DNA of 64,000 nucleotides from Variovorax sp. CF313. Its GTDB lineage: Bacteria > Pseudomonadota > Gammaproteobacteria > Burkholderiales > Burkholderiaceae_C. The DNA lies in contig NZ_AKIW01000005.1 in assembly GCF_000282635.1 (NCBI RefSeq), forward strand, positions 42,617-106,616, read 5' to 3'. Made by a program: the position numbers and the translations under genes. The notes beneath the pieces are model-generated. The model worked only from the letters and a program-made list of their open reading frames with translations, was not told the DNA's origin and did no database searches. Shown here in pieces: positions 1 to 9,568 of this stretch; within the stretch, counting starts at the first letter, position 1; every line of letters starts with the position of its first letter.

Positions 1-1796
1 ATGAGGCGGCTGGCAGCCTGGGCCTTGTCGGCCTGCGCGGCGGCCTGTTCCTCGGCGTCGCGGCGCGGAGTGATGTCGGTGGCGATCACCAGCTGCGCGA
101 GGCGGCCGTCGACCCATGTCAGGTAGCGCGAACGCACTTCGAGCCATTTGCCGAGGTGCGGCACGAAGATTTCGTTGTTGGCCGCCTGCGCCGCGGTGAG
201 CGTGTCGATCGGCAGGCCCGCGTACGGATCGACGTCGTCGAGGCCTTCGTCGTGCGCATTCGAGGCTGGCACACCTGCCTGCGCGACCATGCCCAGATGG
301 CCCACGGTGTCGGAGCCGAACCAGAGCCGGTACAGCTTGTTGGCGAACAGCAGTTCCTCGCTGCCGATGGGCGCGACGGACACGGCCGCATCGAGCGCTT
401 CTAGCACGGTGGTGAAGCGTTCGTACGAAGCCGACAACTGCTCGCGGATGCGCGTGGGCTCGGTGATATCGGTCATCGACGTCATCCAGCCGGTCTGGTG
501 GCCGCGCGCGTCGATCAGCGGCGACACGTAGAGCCGGGCGTTGAACACGCTGCCGTTCTTGCGCTTCACGCGCACCTGGAAGCCGCCGGGCAGGGCTCGG
601 CCATGCAGCTCTTCTTCCAGGCGCTCGTTCATCACTTCGCGGTCGGATTCGAGCCAGTAGGGGAAGGGCGGCGACTGGCCGACGAGCTCGGCCTCGCTCC
701 ATCCGGTCATCGCGCAGAAGGCGGCGTTCACGTAGGTGATGCGGCCCTGCAGGTCGAGCACGCGCATGCCGGTCAGCATGGAGTTCTCCATGGCGCGGCG
801 GAAATTGGTTTCTGCGACCAGCCGCTGCTGTGCCTGCAGCCGCCGCCGCGTGTGCCGCCAGGTGCCGATGAGCATCCAGCTCGTGAGCACGCTGAGCGCG
901 CAGACCAGCCAGAACAGCCCGTTGCCGACCACGCCCTGCGAGGTGCGGTAGGCCTGCGCCCGCAGCACCAGAGCATTGCCCACCGGGGACACCGGCACTT
1001 CGTATTCGTTGGTCCGCTCGGTCCAGGGCAGCAGGCGCGTGCCGCCTTCCTTCAGGGTGGTGGTGTTGCCCGCGATCGCGTGGCCCTTGGCGTCGAGCAG
1101 CGACACCGCATAGCGCGCCTGTACTTCGGACGGCATGCCGTAGCGCAGCAGCCCGTCGACCGAGAACTCGCCAAGCACGACGCCCGCGAACAGTCCTTGA
1201 TCGAAAAGGGGGATGTGCAGCTGCAGCATCGCAGGGGGGGCGCCTCCGGCCACGGGCTGCGAATACACCGGCTGGCGCAGCTCGCGGGCCAGCGCATAGT
1301 TGCTCTCGATGTCGCCGGGACGCAGCACGTCGCCGATCAGGTGCTGCTGGGCCGGGTGCACGCTGGGCGCCGCATAGCCGGCCTTGAAGCGGCGGCGGTC
1401 GTCGATCCAGGTGATGGTCTGCAGCTCGGGGAACTGGCTCACCAGCGACTCGGCTCGGCTGGTGAATTCGACCGGGTCGATCTCGCGGTTGGAAGCGTCG
1501 CGCGCGATGCGCATCAACTGCTCCTGCCGCTCCAAAAGCCGCAGGCGCATGCGCTGCTGTGCGTATTCGACGTCGCGGCGCACCGACTCCTGCTCGCGCT
1601 CGACTTCCTCGGTGCGCAGGTACCAGAAGGCGGACACGATGGCGGCAAGAAACAACAGCACGGCCGCCATCGGCGCGAGCATGGCGACTGCGTCCTGCAG
1701 CACCGGCGTCTGCCGGCGCCACCACCTGCGCCACCAGGACAGGGGCGAGGCATTCACGGCACTGCGGGCAACTGCCAGCGGAGAGGAAAAAGGCAT
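1..1796 (-). CDS. PAS-domain membrane sensor histidine kinase (partial, C-terminus beyond window)
   Basis: About 598 codons are visible; the protein runs off the left edge before any kinase catalytic motif. The chosen ATG begins MPFSSPLAVARSA. A hydrophobic helix lies near residues 35-57 and a second near 288-312, enclosing a roughly 230-residue extracytoplasmic sensor region. After the second helix come two PAS-like domains, near 325-445 (with YVNAAFCAMTGWSE, typical of PAS) and 450-575, then an Ala/Gln-rich coiled coil that normally leads into a HisKA dimerisation helix. Architecture resembles DctS/DctB-type kinases, but the ligand cannot be told from sequence. It is divergent from aceE across about 216 bases; a response regulator partner would be expected beyond the left edge. 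The kinase part itself is inferred. Confidence 0.8.
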   Translation of the reverse strand, partial: MPFSSPLAVARSAVNASPLSWWRRWWRRQTPVLQDAVAMLAPMAAVLLFLAAIVSAFWYLRTEEVEREQESVRRDVEYAQQRMRLRLLERQEQLMRIARDASNREIDPVEFTSRAESLVSQFPELQTITWIDDRRRFKAGYAAPSVHPAQQHLIGDVLRPGDIESNYALARELRQPVYSQPVAGGAPPAMLQLHIPLFDQGLFAGVVLGEFSVDGLLRYGMPSEVQARYAVSLLDAKGHAIAGNTTTLKEGGTRLLPWTERTNEYEVPVSPVGNALVLRAQAYRTSQGVVGNGLFWLVCALSVLTSWMLIGTWRHTRRRLQAQQRLVAETNFRRAMENSMLTGMRVLDLQGRITYVNAAFCAMTGWSEAELVGQSPPFPYWLESDREVMNERLEEELHGRALPGGFQVRVKRKNGSVFNARLYVSPLIDARGHQTGWMTSMTDITEPTRIREQLSASYERFTTVLEALDAAVSVAPIGSEELLFANKLYRLWFGSDTVGHLGMVAQAGVPASNAHDEGLDDVDPYAGLPIDTLTAAQAANNEIFVPHLGKWLEVRSRYLTWVDGRLAQLVIATDITPRRDAEEQAAAQADKAQAASRL

Positions 1797-1879
1797 GGTC
1801 CGAGTTTAGGTGAAGCCCTTCGGAAACGACGGCAAAGCAACGTCGGCCCGGGCTTGCGCGCGGTTTTGCGCAGGGCAAA

Positions 1880-2007
1880 CGCGAACTGAAAATTTCATAT
1901 TAAGAAATTGATACGCACTATTTGAAATCTCGATGTTTCTATGCGAAACTCCGCCGCGTTCGCTGCACAGCGCACTTAAATTACAGCCACAGCCCTAAAA
2001 GGAGAGA
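1880..2007 (+). promoter_or_regulatory. AT-rich leader and ribosome-binding site of the pyruvate dehydrogenase operon
   Basis: The 216-base gap between the divergent sensor kinase and aceE is AT-rich between about 1880 and 1985, in contrast to its surroundings, so it probably carries the operon promoter. TTGATA at 1908-1913 could be a -35 box, but no good -10 lies at the right distance, so I do not assign the start site. AAAAGGAGAGA at 1997-2007 is a clear Shine-Dalgarno sequence for the aceE ATG at 2013. Confidence 0.4.
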
Positions 2008-2012
2008 CAAGC

Positions 2013-4727
2013 ATGTCGGCAAATCCCGAGAACCTGTTCGGCTCGGCCGCAAACGATGCGGACGCCCAGGAGACCCGTGAATGGATGGATGCACTGTCCT
2101 CCGTCATCCAGAGCGAGGGTCCGGAGCGGGCCCACTTCCTTCTCGAGCAACTGCTCGAACATGCCCGCCAGAACACGGTCGACATGCCGTTCTCGGCCAA
2201 CACGGGCTACGTCAACACCATCGAGCCCTCGCAGGAGGCCCGCAGCCCCGGCAACCTCGAGATCGAACAACGCCTGCGTGCCTACATGCGCTGGAATGCC
2301 ATGGCGATGGTGGTCAAGGCCAACCGCATCCACCCGCCCGAAGGCGGCGACCTCGGCGGCCACATCGGCTCCTTCGCCTCGCTGGCCAGCATGTTCGGCG
2401 CCGGCTTCAACCACTTCTGGCACGCCGAGAGCGAGAACCACGGCGGCGACCTGCTCTACATCCAGGGCCACGTTTCGCCCGGCATTTATGCCCGCGCCTA
2501 CCTCGAAGGCCGCCTCTCCGAAGAGCAGCTGCTCAACTTCCGCCAGGAAGTGGACGGCAAGGGCCTGTCGAGCTACCCGCACCCCAAGCTGATGCCGGAG
2601 TTCTGGCAGTTCCCGACCGTCTCGATGGGCCTGGGGCCGCTGATGGCGATCTACCAGGCGCGCTTCCTCAAGTACCTGCATGCACGCGGCATCGCCAACA
2701 CCGAGAACCGCAAGGTCTGGGTGTTCTGTGGCGACGGTGAGATGGACGAGGTGGAATCGCTGGGCGCCATCGGCCTGGCGGCGCGCGAGAACCTCGACAA
2801 CCTGATCTTCGTCATCAACTGCAACCTGCAGCGCCTGGACGGTCCGGTGCGCGGCAACGGCAAGATCATCCAGGAACTGGAAGGCGAATTCCGCGGTGCC
2901 AACTGGAACGTCGTCAAGCTGATCTGGGGCAAGGGCTGGGACGCCCTGCTCGAAAAGGACCATGACGGCGCGCTGCGCAAGATCATGATGGAGTGCAACG
3001 ACGGCGACTACCAGGCCATGAAGGCCAACGACGGTGCCTACGTGCGCAAGAACTTCTTCGGCCGCGACCCGCGCACGCTGAAGATGGTCGAGCACATGAC
3101 CGACGACGAGGTCTGGAGCCTGCAGCGCGGCGGCCACGACTCGCAGAAGGTGTACGCCGCCTTCCACGCCGCCCAGAACCACAAGGGCCAGCCCACGGTG
3201 CTGCTCGTCAAGACCGTCAAGGGCTTCGGCATGGGCAAGATCGGCGAAGGCAAGAACACGGTCCACCAGACCAAGAAGCTCGGCGACGAGGACATCAAGG
3301 CCTTCCGCGACCGCTTCAACATTCCGATTCCCGACAGCCAGATCGCCGAGCTGCCGTTCTACAAGCCGGCCGACGACACGCCGGAAATGCGCTACTTGCA
3401 CGAGCGCCGCAAGGCGCTCGGCGGCTACCTGCCGCATCGCCGCGCCAAGGCCGACGAGAGCTTCACGGTGCCCTCGCTCGACACCTTCAAGTCGGTGATC
3501 GAGCCCACGGCCGAAGGCCGCGAGATCTCGACCACGCAGGCCTACGTGCGCTTCCTCACGCAGCTGCTGCGCGACAAGGCGCTGGGCCCGCGCGTCGTGC
3601 CCATCCTGGTGGACGAGGCCCGCACCTTCGGCATGGAAGGCTTGTTCCGCCAGATCGGCATCTACAACCCGCACGGTCAGCAGTACACCCCGGTCGATAA
3701 AGACCAGGTCATGTACTACAAGGAAGACAAGGCCGGCCAGATCCTGCAGGAAGGCATCAACGAAGCCGGCGGCATGTCGAGCTGGATCGCGGCGGCCACG
3801 TCGTACAGCACGAACAACCGCATCATGGTGCCGTTCTACGTGTACTACTCGATGTTCGGCTTCCAGCGCATCGGCGATCTCGCCTGGGCGGCCGGCGACA
3901 TGCAGGCCCGCGGCTTCCTGCTGGGCGGCACCTCGGGACGCACCACGCTGAACGGCGAAGGCCTGCAGCACGAAGACGGCCACAGCCACATCCTGGCCAA
4001 CACCATCCCGAACTGCGTGAGCTACGACCCGACCTTCGCGCACGAAGTCGGCGTGATCCTGCACCATGGCCTGAAGCGCATGGTCGAGAAGCAGGACAAC
4101 GTCTACTACTACCTGACGCTGCTCAACGAGAACTACGCGATGCCCGGCCTCCAGCCCGGTACCGAAGAGCAGATCATCAAGGGCATGTACCTGTCGAAGC
4201 AGGGCCCTGCGCTCAAGGCCAAGGCACCGACCGTGCAACTGCTGGGCAGCGGCACCATCCTGCGCGAAAGCTTTGCCGCGCAAGAGCTGCTCGAAAAGGA
4301 CTGGGGCGTGTCGGCTTCCGTGTGGAGCTGCCCGAGCTTCAATGAGCTCACGCGTGACGGCCAGGACGCCGACCGCTGGAACCTGCTGCACCCGGACCAG
4401 ACGCCGCGCGTGCCCTTCGTGGCCGAGCAGCTTGCGCCCACCACCGGCCCGGTGGTCGCCTCGACCGACTACATGAAGGCCTACGCCGAACAGATCCGCC
4501 CCTTCATCCCGAAGGGCCGCAACTACAAGGTGCTGGGCACCGACGGCTTCGGCCGCAGCGACTTCCGAAACAAGCTGCGCGAGCACTTCGAGATCAACCG
4601 CCACTACATCGTGGTGGCTGCGCTCAAGGCGCTGAGCGAAGATGGCACCGTGCCGGTGGCCAAGGTGGTGGAAGCGATCAAGAAGTACGGCATCAATGTC
4701 GACAAGGTCAACCCGCTCTACGCCTGA
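2013..4727 (+). CDS. aceE: Pyruvate dehydrogenase E1 component (homodimeric type)
   Basis: Thiamine-diphosphate enzyme that decarboxylates pyruvate and passes the acetyl group to lipoyl-E2 in the pyruvate dehydrogenase complex. The 904-residue length matches the homodimeric AceE family of proteobacteria rather than the split alpha/beta E1. The ThDP/Mg-binding motif is visible as GDGE at residues 240-243, followed by NCNLQRLDGPV from about 269. An ATG with a strong AAGGAGA site 6 bases upstream fixes the start. aceF follows after a 51-base gap, and the whole set aceE-aceF-peptidase-lpdA reads as one operon ending at the terminator near 8944. Identity is very secure. Confidence 0.97.
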   Translation: MSANPENLFGSAANDADAQETREWMDALSSVIQSEGPERAHFLLEQLLEHARQNTVDMPFSANTGYVNTIEPSQEARSPGNLEIEQRLRAYMRWNAMAMVVKANRIHPPEGGDLGGHIGSFASLASMFGAGFNHFWHAESENHGGDLLYIQGHVSPGIYARAYLEGRLSEEQLLNFRQEVDGKGLSSYPHPKLMPEFWQFPTVSMGLGPLMAIYQARFLKYLHARGIANTENRKVWVFCGDGEMDEVESLGAIGLAARENLDNLIFVINCNLQRLDGPVRGNGKIIQELEGEFRGANWNVVKLIWGKGWDALLEKDHDGALRKIMMECNDGDYQAMKANDGAYVRKNFFGRDPRTLKMVEHMTDDEVWSLQRGGHDSQKVYAAFHAAQNHKGQPTVLLVKTVKGFGMGKIGEGKNTVHQTKKLGDEDIKAFRDRFNIPIPDSQIAELPFYKPADDTPEMRYLHERRKALGGYLPHRRAKADESFTVPSLDTFKSVIEPTAEGREISTTQAYVRFLTQLLRDKALGPRVVPILVDEARTFGMEGLFRQIGIYNPHGQQYTPVDKDQVMYYKEDKAGQILQEGINEAGGMSSWIAAATSYSTNNRIMVPFYVYYSMFGFQRIGDLAWAAGDMQARGFLLGGTSGRTTLNGEGLQHEDGHSHILANTIPNCVSYDPTFAHEVGVILHHGLKRMVEKQDNVYYYLTLLNENYAMPGLQPGTEEQIIKGMYLSKQGPALKAKAPTVQLLGSGTILRESFAAQELLEKDWGVSASVWSCPSFNELTRDGQDADRWNLLHPDQTPRVPFVAEQLAPTTGPVVASTDYMKAYAEQIRPFIPKGRNYKVLGTDGFGRSDFRNKLREHFEINRHYIVVAALKALSEDGTVPVAKVVEAIKKYGINVDKVNPLYA

Positions 4728-4778
4728 CCCTCAACAATCAACGAACGAAACGGCGCCTCAGGGCGGGAGACAAACGAT

Positions 4779-6443
4779 ATGGCAGCAGTGGAAGTCAAGG
4801 TGCCGGACATCGGCGATTTCGATGAAGTCGCGGTGATCGAGGTGCTCGTGAAGGTGGGCGACACGGTCAAGGCCGAGCAGTCGCTCATCACGGTGGAGTC
4901 GGACAAGGCATCGATGGAAATTCCGTCGTCGACCGCCGGCGTGGTCAAGGAGCTGAAGGTCGAGGTCGGCAGCAAGGTCAAGGAAGGCTCGGTGGTGCTC
5001 GTGCTCGAGGCCGAGGGAGCGGGTGCTGCAGCAGCACCGGCGCCCGCGGCTGCTCCGGCAGCAGCGCCGGCTCCTGCGCCGGCCGCAGCGGCCCCCGCGC
5101 CGGCTGCTCTCGCGGCACCCCCAGTGGCCTCGGGCCCGGTGGAGGTCAAGGTGCCCGACATCGGCGACTTCAAGGACGTCGCCGTCATCGAAGTACTCGT
5201 GAAGGTGGGCGACGTGATCAAGGCCGAGCAGTCGCTCATCACGGTGGAGTCGGACAAGGCCTCGATGGAAATTCCGTCGTCGGCTGCGGGCGTGCTCAAG
5301 GAACTCAAGGTCAAGGTGGGCGACACGGTCAACATCGGTGACCTGATCGCGGTGCTCGAAGGCGCTGCAGGGGCCGCTGCTCCGGCGCCGACCCAGGCAG
5401 CGGCTGCCGCACCGGCAACCGCAACCGCCAGTGCACCAGCACCGACTGCTGCATCGGCGCCTGCTGCCGCCGCTGCTCCGGCTCATCAGCCGACGGTCGC
5501 CCCCAGCGCCAGCCTTCCGCACGCCTCGCCCTCGGTGCGCAAGTTCGCGCGCGAACTCGGCGTGCCGCTCGAAGAGGTCAAGGGCTCCGGTCCCAAGGGC
5601 CGCATCACGCAGGAAGACATCCAGAACTTCACCAAGGCCGTGATGAGCGGCCAGGCCAGCACCAAGGCCTCGGCGGCCAAGGCGCCGGCCGGTGGTGGCG
5701 ACGGCGCCGCGCTGGGCCTGATTCCATGGCCCAAGGTCGACTTCACGAAGTTCGGCACGGTCGAGCGCAAGGACCTGTCGCGCATCAAGAAGCTCAGCGG
5801 CGCGAACCTGCACCGCAACTGGGTGATGATCCCGCACGTCACCAACAACGACGAAGCCGACATCACCGAGCTCGAGGCCTTCCGCGTCTCCACCAACAAG
5901 GAGAACGAGAAATCGGGCGTGAAGGTCACGATGCTGGCCTTCGTCATCAAGGCGGTGGTCGCGGCGCTGAAGAAGTTCCCCGAGTTCAACACCAGCCTGG
6001 ACGGCGACCAGCTCGTCTACAAGCAGTACTACAACATCGGCTTCGCGGCGGACACGCCGAACGGCCTCGTGGTGCCGGTGCTCAAGGATGCCGACAAGAA
6101 GGGCATCCTGCAGATCAGCGCCGAGATGGGCGAGCTCGCCAAGAAGGCGCGCGACGGCAAGCTCGGCTCGGCCGACATGCAGGGCGGCTGCTTCTCGATC
6201 AGCTCGCTGGGCGGCATCGGCGGCACGCACTTCACGCCGATCATCAACGCTCCCGAAGTGGCCATCCTCGGCCTCTCGAAGGGCCAGATGAAGCCGGTGT
6301 GGGACGGCAAGCAGTTCGTGCCGCGCCTGACGCTGCCGATGTCGCTGTCGTACGACCACCGCGTGATCGACGGCGCCCTGGCTGCGCGTTTCAACGCCTA
6401 CCTGGGCCAGGTGCTCGCGGACTATCGCCGTATTCTTCTATGA
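4779..6443 (+). CDS. aceF: Dihydrolipoamide acetyltransferase, E2 of pyruvate dehydrogenase, two lipoyl domains
   Basis: Core subunit of the pyruvate dehydrogenase complex; transfers acetyl from lipoyl-lysine to CoA. 554 residues. Lipoyl domain 1 covers about 1-78 with the lipoylated lysine K43 in ESDKASME; domain 2 covers about 125-200 with K160 in the same motif. Both are followed by Ala/Pro-rich flexible linkers. The peripheral subunit-binding domain lies near 245-285 ([13 protein letters not shown]). The catalytic domain fills the C-terminal 230 residues with the active-site motif SYDHRVIDG (H527). Start ATG follows GGGAG. The two lipoyl domains are nearly identical to each other and to the one on lpdA, suggesting recent duplication or gene conversion. 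Confidence 0.97.
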   Translation: MAAVEVKVPDIGDFDEVAVIEVLVKVGDTVKAEQSLITVESDKASMEIPSSTAGVVKELKVEVGSKVKEGSVVLVLEAEGAGAAAAPAPAAAPAAAPAPAPAAAAPAPAALAAPPVASGPVEVKVPDIGDFKDVAVIEVLVKVGDVIKAEQSLITVESDKASMEIPSSAAGVLKELKVKVGDTVNIGDLIAVLEGAAGAAAPAPTQAAAAAPATATASAPAPTAASAPAAAAAPAHQPTVAPSASLPHASPSVRKFARELGVPLEEVKGSGPKGRITQEDIQNFTKAVMSGQASTKASAAKAPAGGGDGAALGLIPWPKVDFTKFGTVERKDLSRIKKLSGANLHRNWVMIPHVTNNDEADITELEAFRVSTNKENEKSGVKVTMLAFVIKAVVAALKKFPEFNTSLDGDQLVYKQYYNIGFAADTPNGLVVPVLKDADKKGILQISAEMGELAKKARDGKLGSADMQGGCFSISSLGGIGGTHFTPIINAPEVAILGLSKGQMKPVWDGKQFVPRLTLPMSLSYDHRVIDGALAARFNAYLGQVLADYRRILL

Positions 6444-6449
6444 CCCCCC

Positions 6450-6512
6450 GAGCACCTGCGGTGCTCCCCCCAGAGGGGGGCGCCTCCCTTGGGGCGGCCC
6501 GGCGGGAGGCGC
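6450..6512. repeat. REP-like triple hairpin element between aceF and the peptidase gene
   Basis: Three inverted repeats lie back to back directly after the aceF stop. They are GAGCACC/GGTGCTC with a 3-base loop (6450-6466), CCCCCC/GGGGGG with loop AGA (6466-6480), and GCGCCTCCC/GGGAGGCGC with a 15-base loop (6480-6512). The 3' arm of the third hairpin contains GGGAGG (6504-6509), which is the Shine-Dalgarno site for the ATG at 6514. The G/C-block layout resembles short dispersed elements of Comamonadaceae genomes; that it is dispersed is from memory and not tested here. There is no T-run, so it is not a classical terminator. Confidence 0.6.
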
Positions 6513-6513
6513 T

Positions 6514-7107
6514 ATGACCACCGTAGTGGCCGTCCGCAAAGGCGGCCAGGTCACGATGGCAGCCGATTCTCTGGTGACCTTCGGCGACACGCGGCTTTCG
6601 CACCGCGCCGAGGCGAACCAGAAGATCTTCACCGTCGAGGATGCGGCGGGGCAGAGCCTGTTCGCGGTGGCTGGTGCCGCCGCGCACTTCCTGGTGCTGC
6701 AGCACGCGCTGGCCGCGCAGCCGCGCGAGCAGTTGCTGTTCGGCAGCAAGCACGAGATCTTCCGCACCTTCACGATGCTGCATCCGGTGCTGAAGGACTC
6801 GTTCTTCATGCAGACCAAGGAAGACGAGCACGAGCCCTACGAGTCGAGCCAGTTCACGATGCTGCTGGCCAACCAGAGCGGCATCTACGGCATCTACAGC
6901 TACCGCGAGGTGTTCGAGTTCAAGGAGTTCTGGGCCATCGGCTCGGGACGCAGCTTTGCGCTCGGCGCCATGCACGCGGCCTATGACATCAAGTCGCGCA
7001 ACTCGCGCGACGTGGCGGAGGCAGGCATCGCCGCCGCCTGCGAATTCGATCGCAATTCGGCCCCACCGGTCGACGTTCTCACACTCAAACTGAAAGTGTC
7101 CAAATGA
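6514..7107 (+). CDS. HslV/20S proteasome-like Ntn-hydrolase (BPH-type self-compartmentalising peptidase)
   Basis: 197 residues. After Met removal the protein starts with Thr-Thr-Val-Val, as in HslV and proteasome beta subunits (Thr1 nucleophile). Counting that Thr as 1, Asp17 is in place (MAADS) and a Lys sits at 36 (ANQKI), where HslV has Lys33 after a three-residue shorter loop. Near the C-terminal half, [12 protein letters not shown] matches the HslV AIGSG...AL motif. This fits the bacterial proteasome-like families, best the one called BPH (betaproteobacteria proteasome homologue); HslV itself is less likely because of sequence divergence and no hslU neighbour. It overlaps lpdA by ATGA, so the two are probably translationally coupled. 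Substrate and ring size are not deducible. Confidence 0.75.
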   Translation: MTTVVAVRKGGQVTMAADSLVTFGDTRLSHRAEANQKIFTVEDAAGQSLFAVAGAAAHFLVLQHALAAQPREQLLFGSKHEIFRTFTMLHPVLKDSFFMQTKEDEHEPYESSQFTMLLANQSGIYGIYSYREVFEFKEFWAIGSGRSFALGAMHAAYDIKSRNSRDVAEAGIAAACEFDRNSAPPVDVLTLKLKVSK

Positions 7108-8918
7108 GCGAACAACAAATCAAGGTGCCCGACATCGGCGACTTCGACGAAGTGGCAGTGATCGAGGTGCTGGTCAATGTAGGAGACACGGTCAAGGCCG
7201 AGCAGTCGCTGATCACGGTCGAATCGGACAAGGCCTCGATGGAGATTCCGTCGTCCGCTGCCGGCGTGGTGAAGTCGCTGGCCGTGAAGGTGGGCGACAA
7301 GGTCAAGGAAGGCTCGGTGGTGCTGACGCTGGAGGTGGACGGTGCCGCGGCGGCAGCGCCTGCAGCGGCCGCACCGGCGCCCCCCGCATCCAAGGCAGCG
7401 CCCGCACCGGCCCCTGCATCGGCGGCCGTGGCGGTGTCGAGCTATGGCGGCAAGGTCGATGTCGAATGCGACGTGATCGTGCTCGGCGCCGGCCCCGGCG
7501 GTTACTCGGCCGCCTTCCGTGCCGCTGACCTGGGCCTGAAGGTCGTGCTGATCGAGCGCTACGCCACCCTCGGCGGCGTGTGCCTGAACGTCGGCTGCAT
7601 CCCGTCGAAGGCGCTGCTGCACGTGGCTTCCGTGATGGACGAGGTCAAGCATTTCGCCGACCTCGGCGTGAGCTTCGCCGCGCCCACGGTCGACCGCGCC
7701 AAGCTGCTCGGCCACAAGAACAAGGTGGTGGGCAAGCTCACCGGCGGCCTCACGGCCATGGCCAAGATGCGCAAGGTGACGGTGCTGCGCGGCGTCGGCA
7801 ACTTCATCGATCCGTACCACCTCGAGGTGGAAGAAACCTCCGGCACGAGCTGGGGCACCACCGGCAAGAAGCAGACGGTCAAGTTCCGCAACGCGATCAT
7901 CGCGGCCGGTTCGCAGTCGGTGAGCCTGCCGTTCATGCCGAAGGACCCGCGCGTGGTCGACTCGACCGGCGCGCTCGAGATGGGCACCGACCCCAAGCGC
8001 ATGCTGATCCTGGGCGGCGGCATCATCGGCCTCGAAATGGGCACGGTGTATTCCACGCTCGGCGCGCGCCTGGACGTGGTCGAGATGCTCGACGGCCTGA
8101 TGCAGGGCGCCGACCGCGACCTCGTGAAGGTCTGGCAGAAGATGAACACCCCGCGCTTCGACAACATCATGCTCAAGACCAAGACGGTCGGCGCCGAAGC
8201 CACGAAGGAGGGCATCAAGATCACCTTCGAGGGCGAGAACGCGCCGAAGGAACCGCAGGTCTACGACCTCGTGCTGCAGGCCGTGGGCCGCAGCCCGAAC
8301 GGCAAGAAGATCGGCGCCGAGAAGGCAGGCGTCACGGTGAGCGACCGGGGCTTCATTCCGGTCGACATCCAGATGCGCACCAACGTGCCCCACATCTTCG
8401 CCATCGGCGACATCGTGGGCCAGCCCATGCTGGCGCACAAGGCGGTGCACGAGGCGCACGTGGCAGCTGAAGTCATCGCCGGCGAGCAGAAGGGGGACAA
8501 GGAGTTGTCCAGCGCCGCCTTCAATGCCCGCGTGATCCCCAGCGTCGCCTACACCGACCCCGAAGTGGCGTGGGTCGGCCTCACCGAGGACCAGGCGAAG
8601 GCCGAGGGCATCAAGGTCAAGAAGGGGCACTTCCCGTGGACGGCCTCGGGCCGCGCCATTGCCAACGGCCGCGACGAGGGCTTCACCAAGCTGCTGTTCG
8701 ATGCCGAAACGCACCGCATCCTCGGCGGAGGCATCGTCGGCACGCATGCCGGTGACATGATCGGCGAGATCGCTCTGGCGATCGAGATGGGCGCGGACGA
8801 GATCGACATCGGCAAGACCATCCACCCGCACCCGACGCTGGGCGAAAGCATCGGCATGGCGGCGGAAGTGGCGCATGGCACCTGCACGGACCTGCCGCCG
8901 GCGAAGAAGGCCGCATGA
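7104..8918 (+). CDS. lpdA: Dihydrolipoamide dehydrogenase, E3 of pyruvate dehydrogenase, with N-terminal lipoyl domain
   Basis: Flavoprotein that reoxidises dihydrolipoyl groups with NAD+. 604 residues instead of about 470, because of an N-terminal lipoyl domain (1-80, lipoyl lysine K43 in ESDKASME) and an Ala/Pro linker to about 115. The E3 part shows the FAD motif [12 protein letters not shown], the redox disulfide C160-x4-C165 in [13 protein letters not shown], the NAD motif [12 protein letters not shown] and the C-terminal catalytic pair H576/E581 in [12 protein letters not shown] overlaps the stop of the preceding peptidase gene. Lipoyl-E3 fusions are known in some betaproteobacterial and neisserial pyruvate dehydrogenase complexes. 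It contrasts with the plain E3 at 18926. Confidence 0.96.
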   Translation: MSEQQIKVPDIGDFDEVAVIEVLVNVGDTVKAEQSLITVESDKASMEIPSSAAGVVKSLAVKVGDKVKEGSVVLTLEVDGAAAAAPAAAAPAPPASKAAPAPAPASAAVAVSSYGGKVDVECDVIVLGAGPGGYSAAFRAADLGLKVVLIERYATLGGVCLNVGCIPSKALLHVASVMDEVKHFADLGVSFAAPTVDRAKLLGHKNKVVGKLTGGLTAMAKMRKVTVLRGVGNFIDPYHLEVEETSGTSWGTTGKKQTVKFRNAIIAAGSQSVSLPFMPKDPRVVDSTGALEMGTDPKRMLILGGGIIGLEMGTVYSTLGARLDVVEMLDGLMQGADRDLVKVWQKMNTPRFDNIMLKTKTVGAEATKEGIKITFEGENAPKEPQVYDLVLQAVGRSPNGKKIGAEKAGVTVSDRGFIPVDIQMRTNVPHIFAIGDIVGQPMLAHKAVHEAHVAAEVIAGEQKGDKELSSAAFNARVIPSVAYTDPEVAWVGLTEDQAKAEGIKVKKGHFPWTASGRAIANGRDEGFTKLLFDAETHRILGGGIVGTHAGDMIGEIALAIEMGADEIDIGKTIHPHPTLGESIGMAAEVAHGTCTDLPPAKKAA

Positions 8919-8943
8919 CCCAGGGCGCGACCGAGCGCCCATG

Positions 8944-8972
8944 AAAAAATCCCGCCGAGGCGGGATTTTTTT
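8944..8972. terminator. Intrinsic terminator after the pyruvate dehydrogenase operon, bidirectional
   Basis: AATCCCGCC pairs with GGCGGGATT around a 2-4 base loop (8957-8958). The stem is flanked by A-run on the left and T-run on the right, so it works for lpdA on the plus strand and for the convergent NlpC/P60 gene on the minus strand. Confidence 0.9.
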
Positions 8973-8992
8973 CGTCCTGGTTTGCGGAGGGC

Positions 8993-9568
8993 TCAGTTGC
9001 CGGTGTTGGCGAGAGCCGCAGCCTTGACTTCTTCCGTCGGTCCGCCGAGCACGCGGCGGGCGCCGTCGAAGCGGTGTTGCCAGTAGCTTCCGTTCATGTC
9101 TTCCACGCGAACCTGGGCGCCGGAGCGGGGCGAGTGGATGAACTTGCCTTCGCCGACGTAGATGCCGACATGGCTGAAGGCGCGGCGCATGGTGTTGAAG
9201 AACACGAGATCGCCGGGCTTGAGCTGGCTGCGATCGATCTTCTCGGTGGCGGCGGCTTGCTCTTCGGCGCGGCGCGGGAGCATGTGGCCCACGGTCTGGT
9301 TGTACATGGCGCGAACGAAGCCGCTGCAATCGAAGCCCGATTCGGCGGTGTTGCCGCCGCGGCGGTATGGAACGCCGAGGAAGCCGATGGCGGTCACCAC
9401 GAGATCCGAAGTGCGTTCGGTGACGGTCTGGCGAACCTGCTTGAGCTGTCCGATGATGCCCTTGTCGGCGAGCATTCGTGCCAACTCGTCATCGGTCTTG
9501 TCTTGTTGGGGGGCCGCATGAACGGCGACAGCAAATAGAAGGGACGCGGGAAGGACGAAAAAACGCAT
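8993..9568 (-). CDS. Secreted NlpC/P60 (C40) cell-wall peptidase
   Basis: 191 residues with a signal peptide (MRFFVLPASLLFAVAVHA, cleavage near 18-19). The NlpC/P60 domain fills about 55-170. The cysteine nucleophile is C81 in GFDCSGF, the catalytic histidine is H133 in SHVGIYV, and the third polar residue is probably H145 in FIHSPRSG. Such enzymes cut peptide stems of peptidoglycan (D-Glu to diamino acid bonds) in the periplasm. There is no extra LysM or SH3 domain. It is transcribed convergently with lpdA and divergently from the sugar dehydrogenase gene. Confidence 0.9.
   Translation of the reverse strand: MRFFVLPASLLFAVAVHAAPQQDKTDDELARMLADKGIIGQLKQVRQTVTERTSDLVVTAIGFLGVPYRRGGNTAESGFDCSGFVRAMYNQTVGHMLPRRAEEQAAATEKIDRSQLKPGDLVFFNTMRRAFSHVGIYVGEGKFIHSPRSGAQVRVEDMNGSYWQHRFDGARRVLGGPTEEVKAAALANTGN

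Noticed and set aside
498..1889. 463-residue plus-strand frame opposite the sensor kinase
   Set aside because: The minus strand gives PAS motifs and membrane helices; the plus frame gives only His/Arg/Gly-rich noise.
2500..3000. Possible CRISPR or tandem repeats anywhere in the window
   Set aside because: No direct repeats with regular spacers were seen; the only repeated segments are lipoyl-domain coding sequences.
1995..4604. 869-residue open frame antisense to aceE
   Set aside because: Composition (His/Val/Arg/Leu-rich, no domains) is what high-GC codon use produces opposite a real gene; aceE is unambiguous on the other strand.
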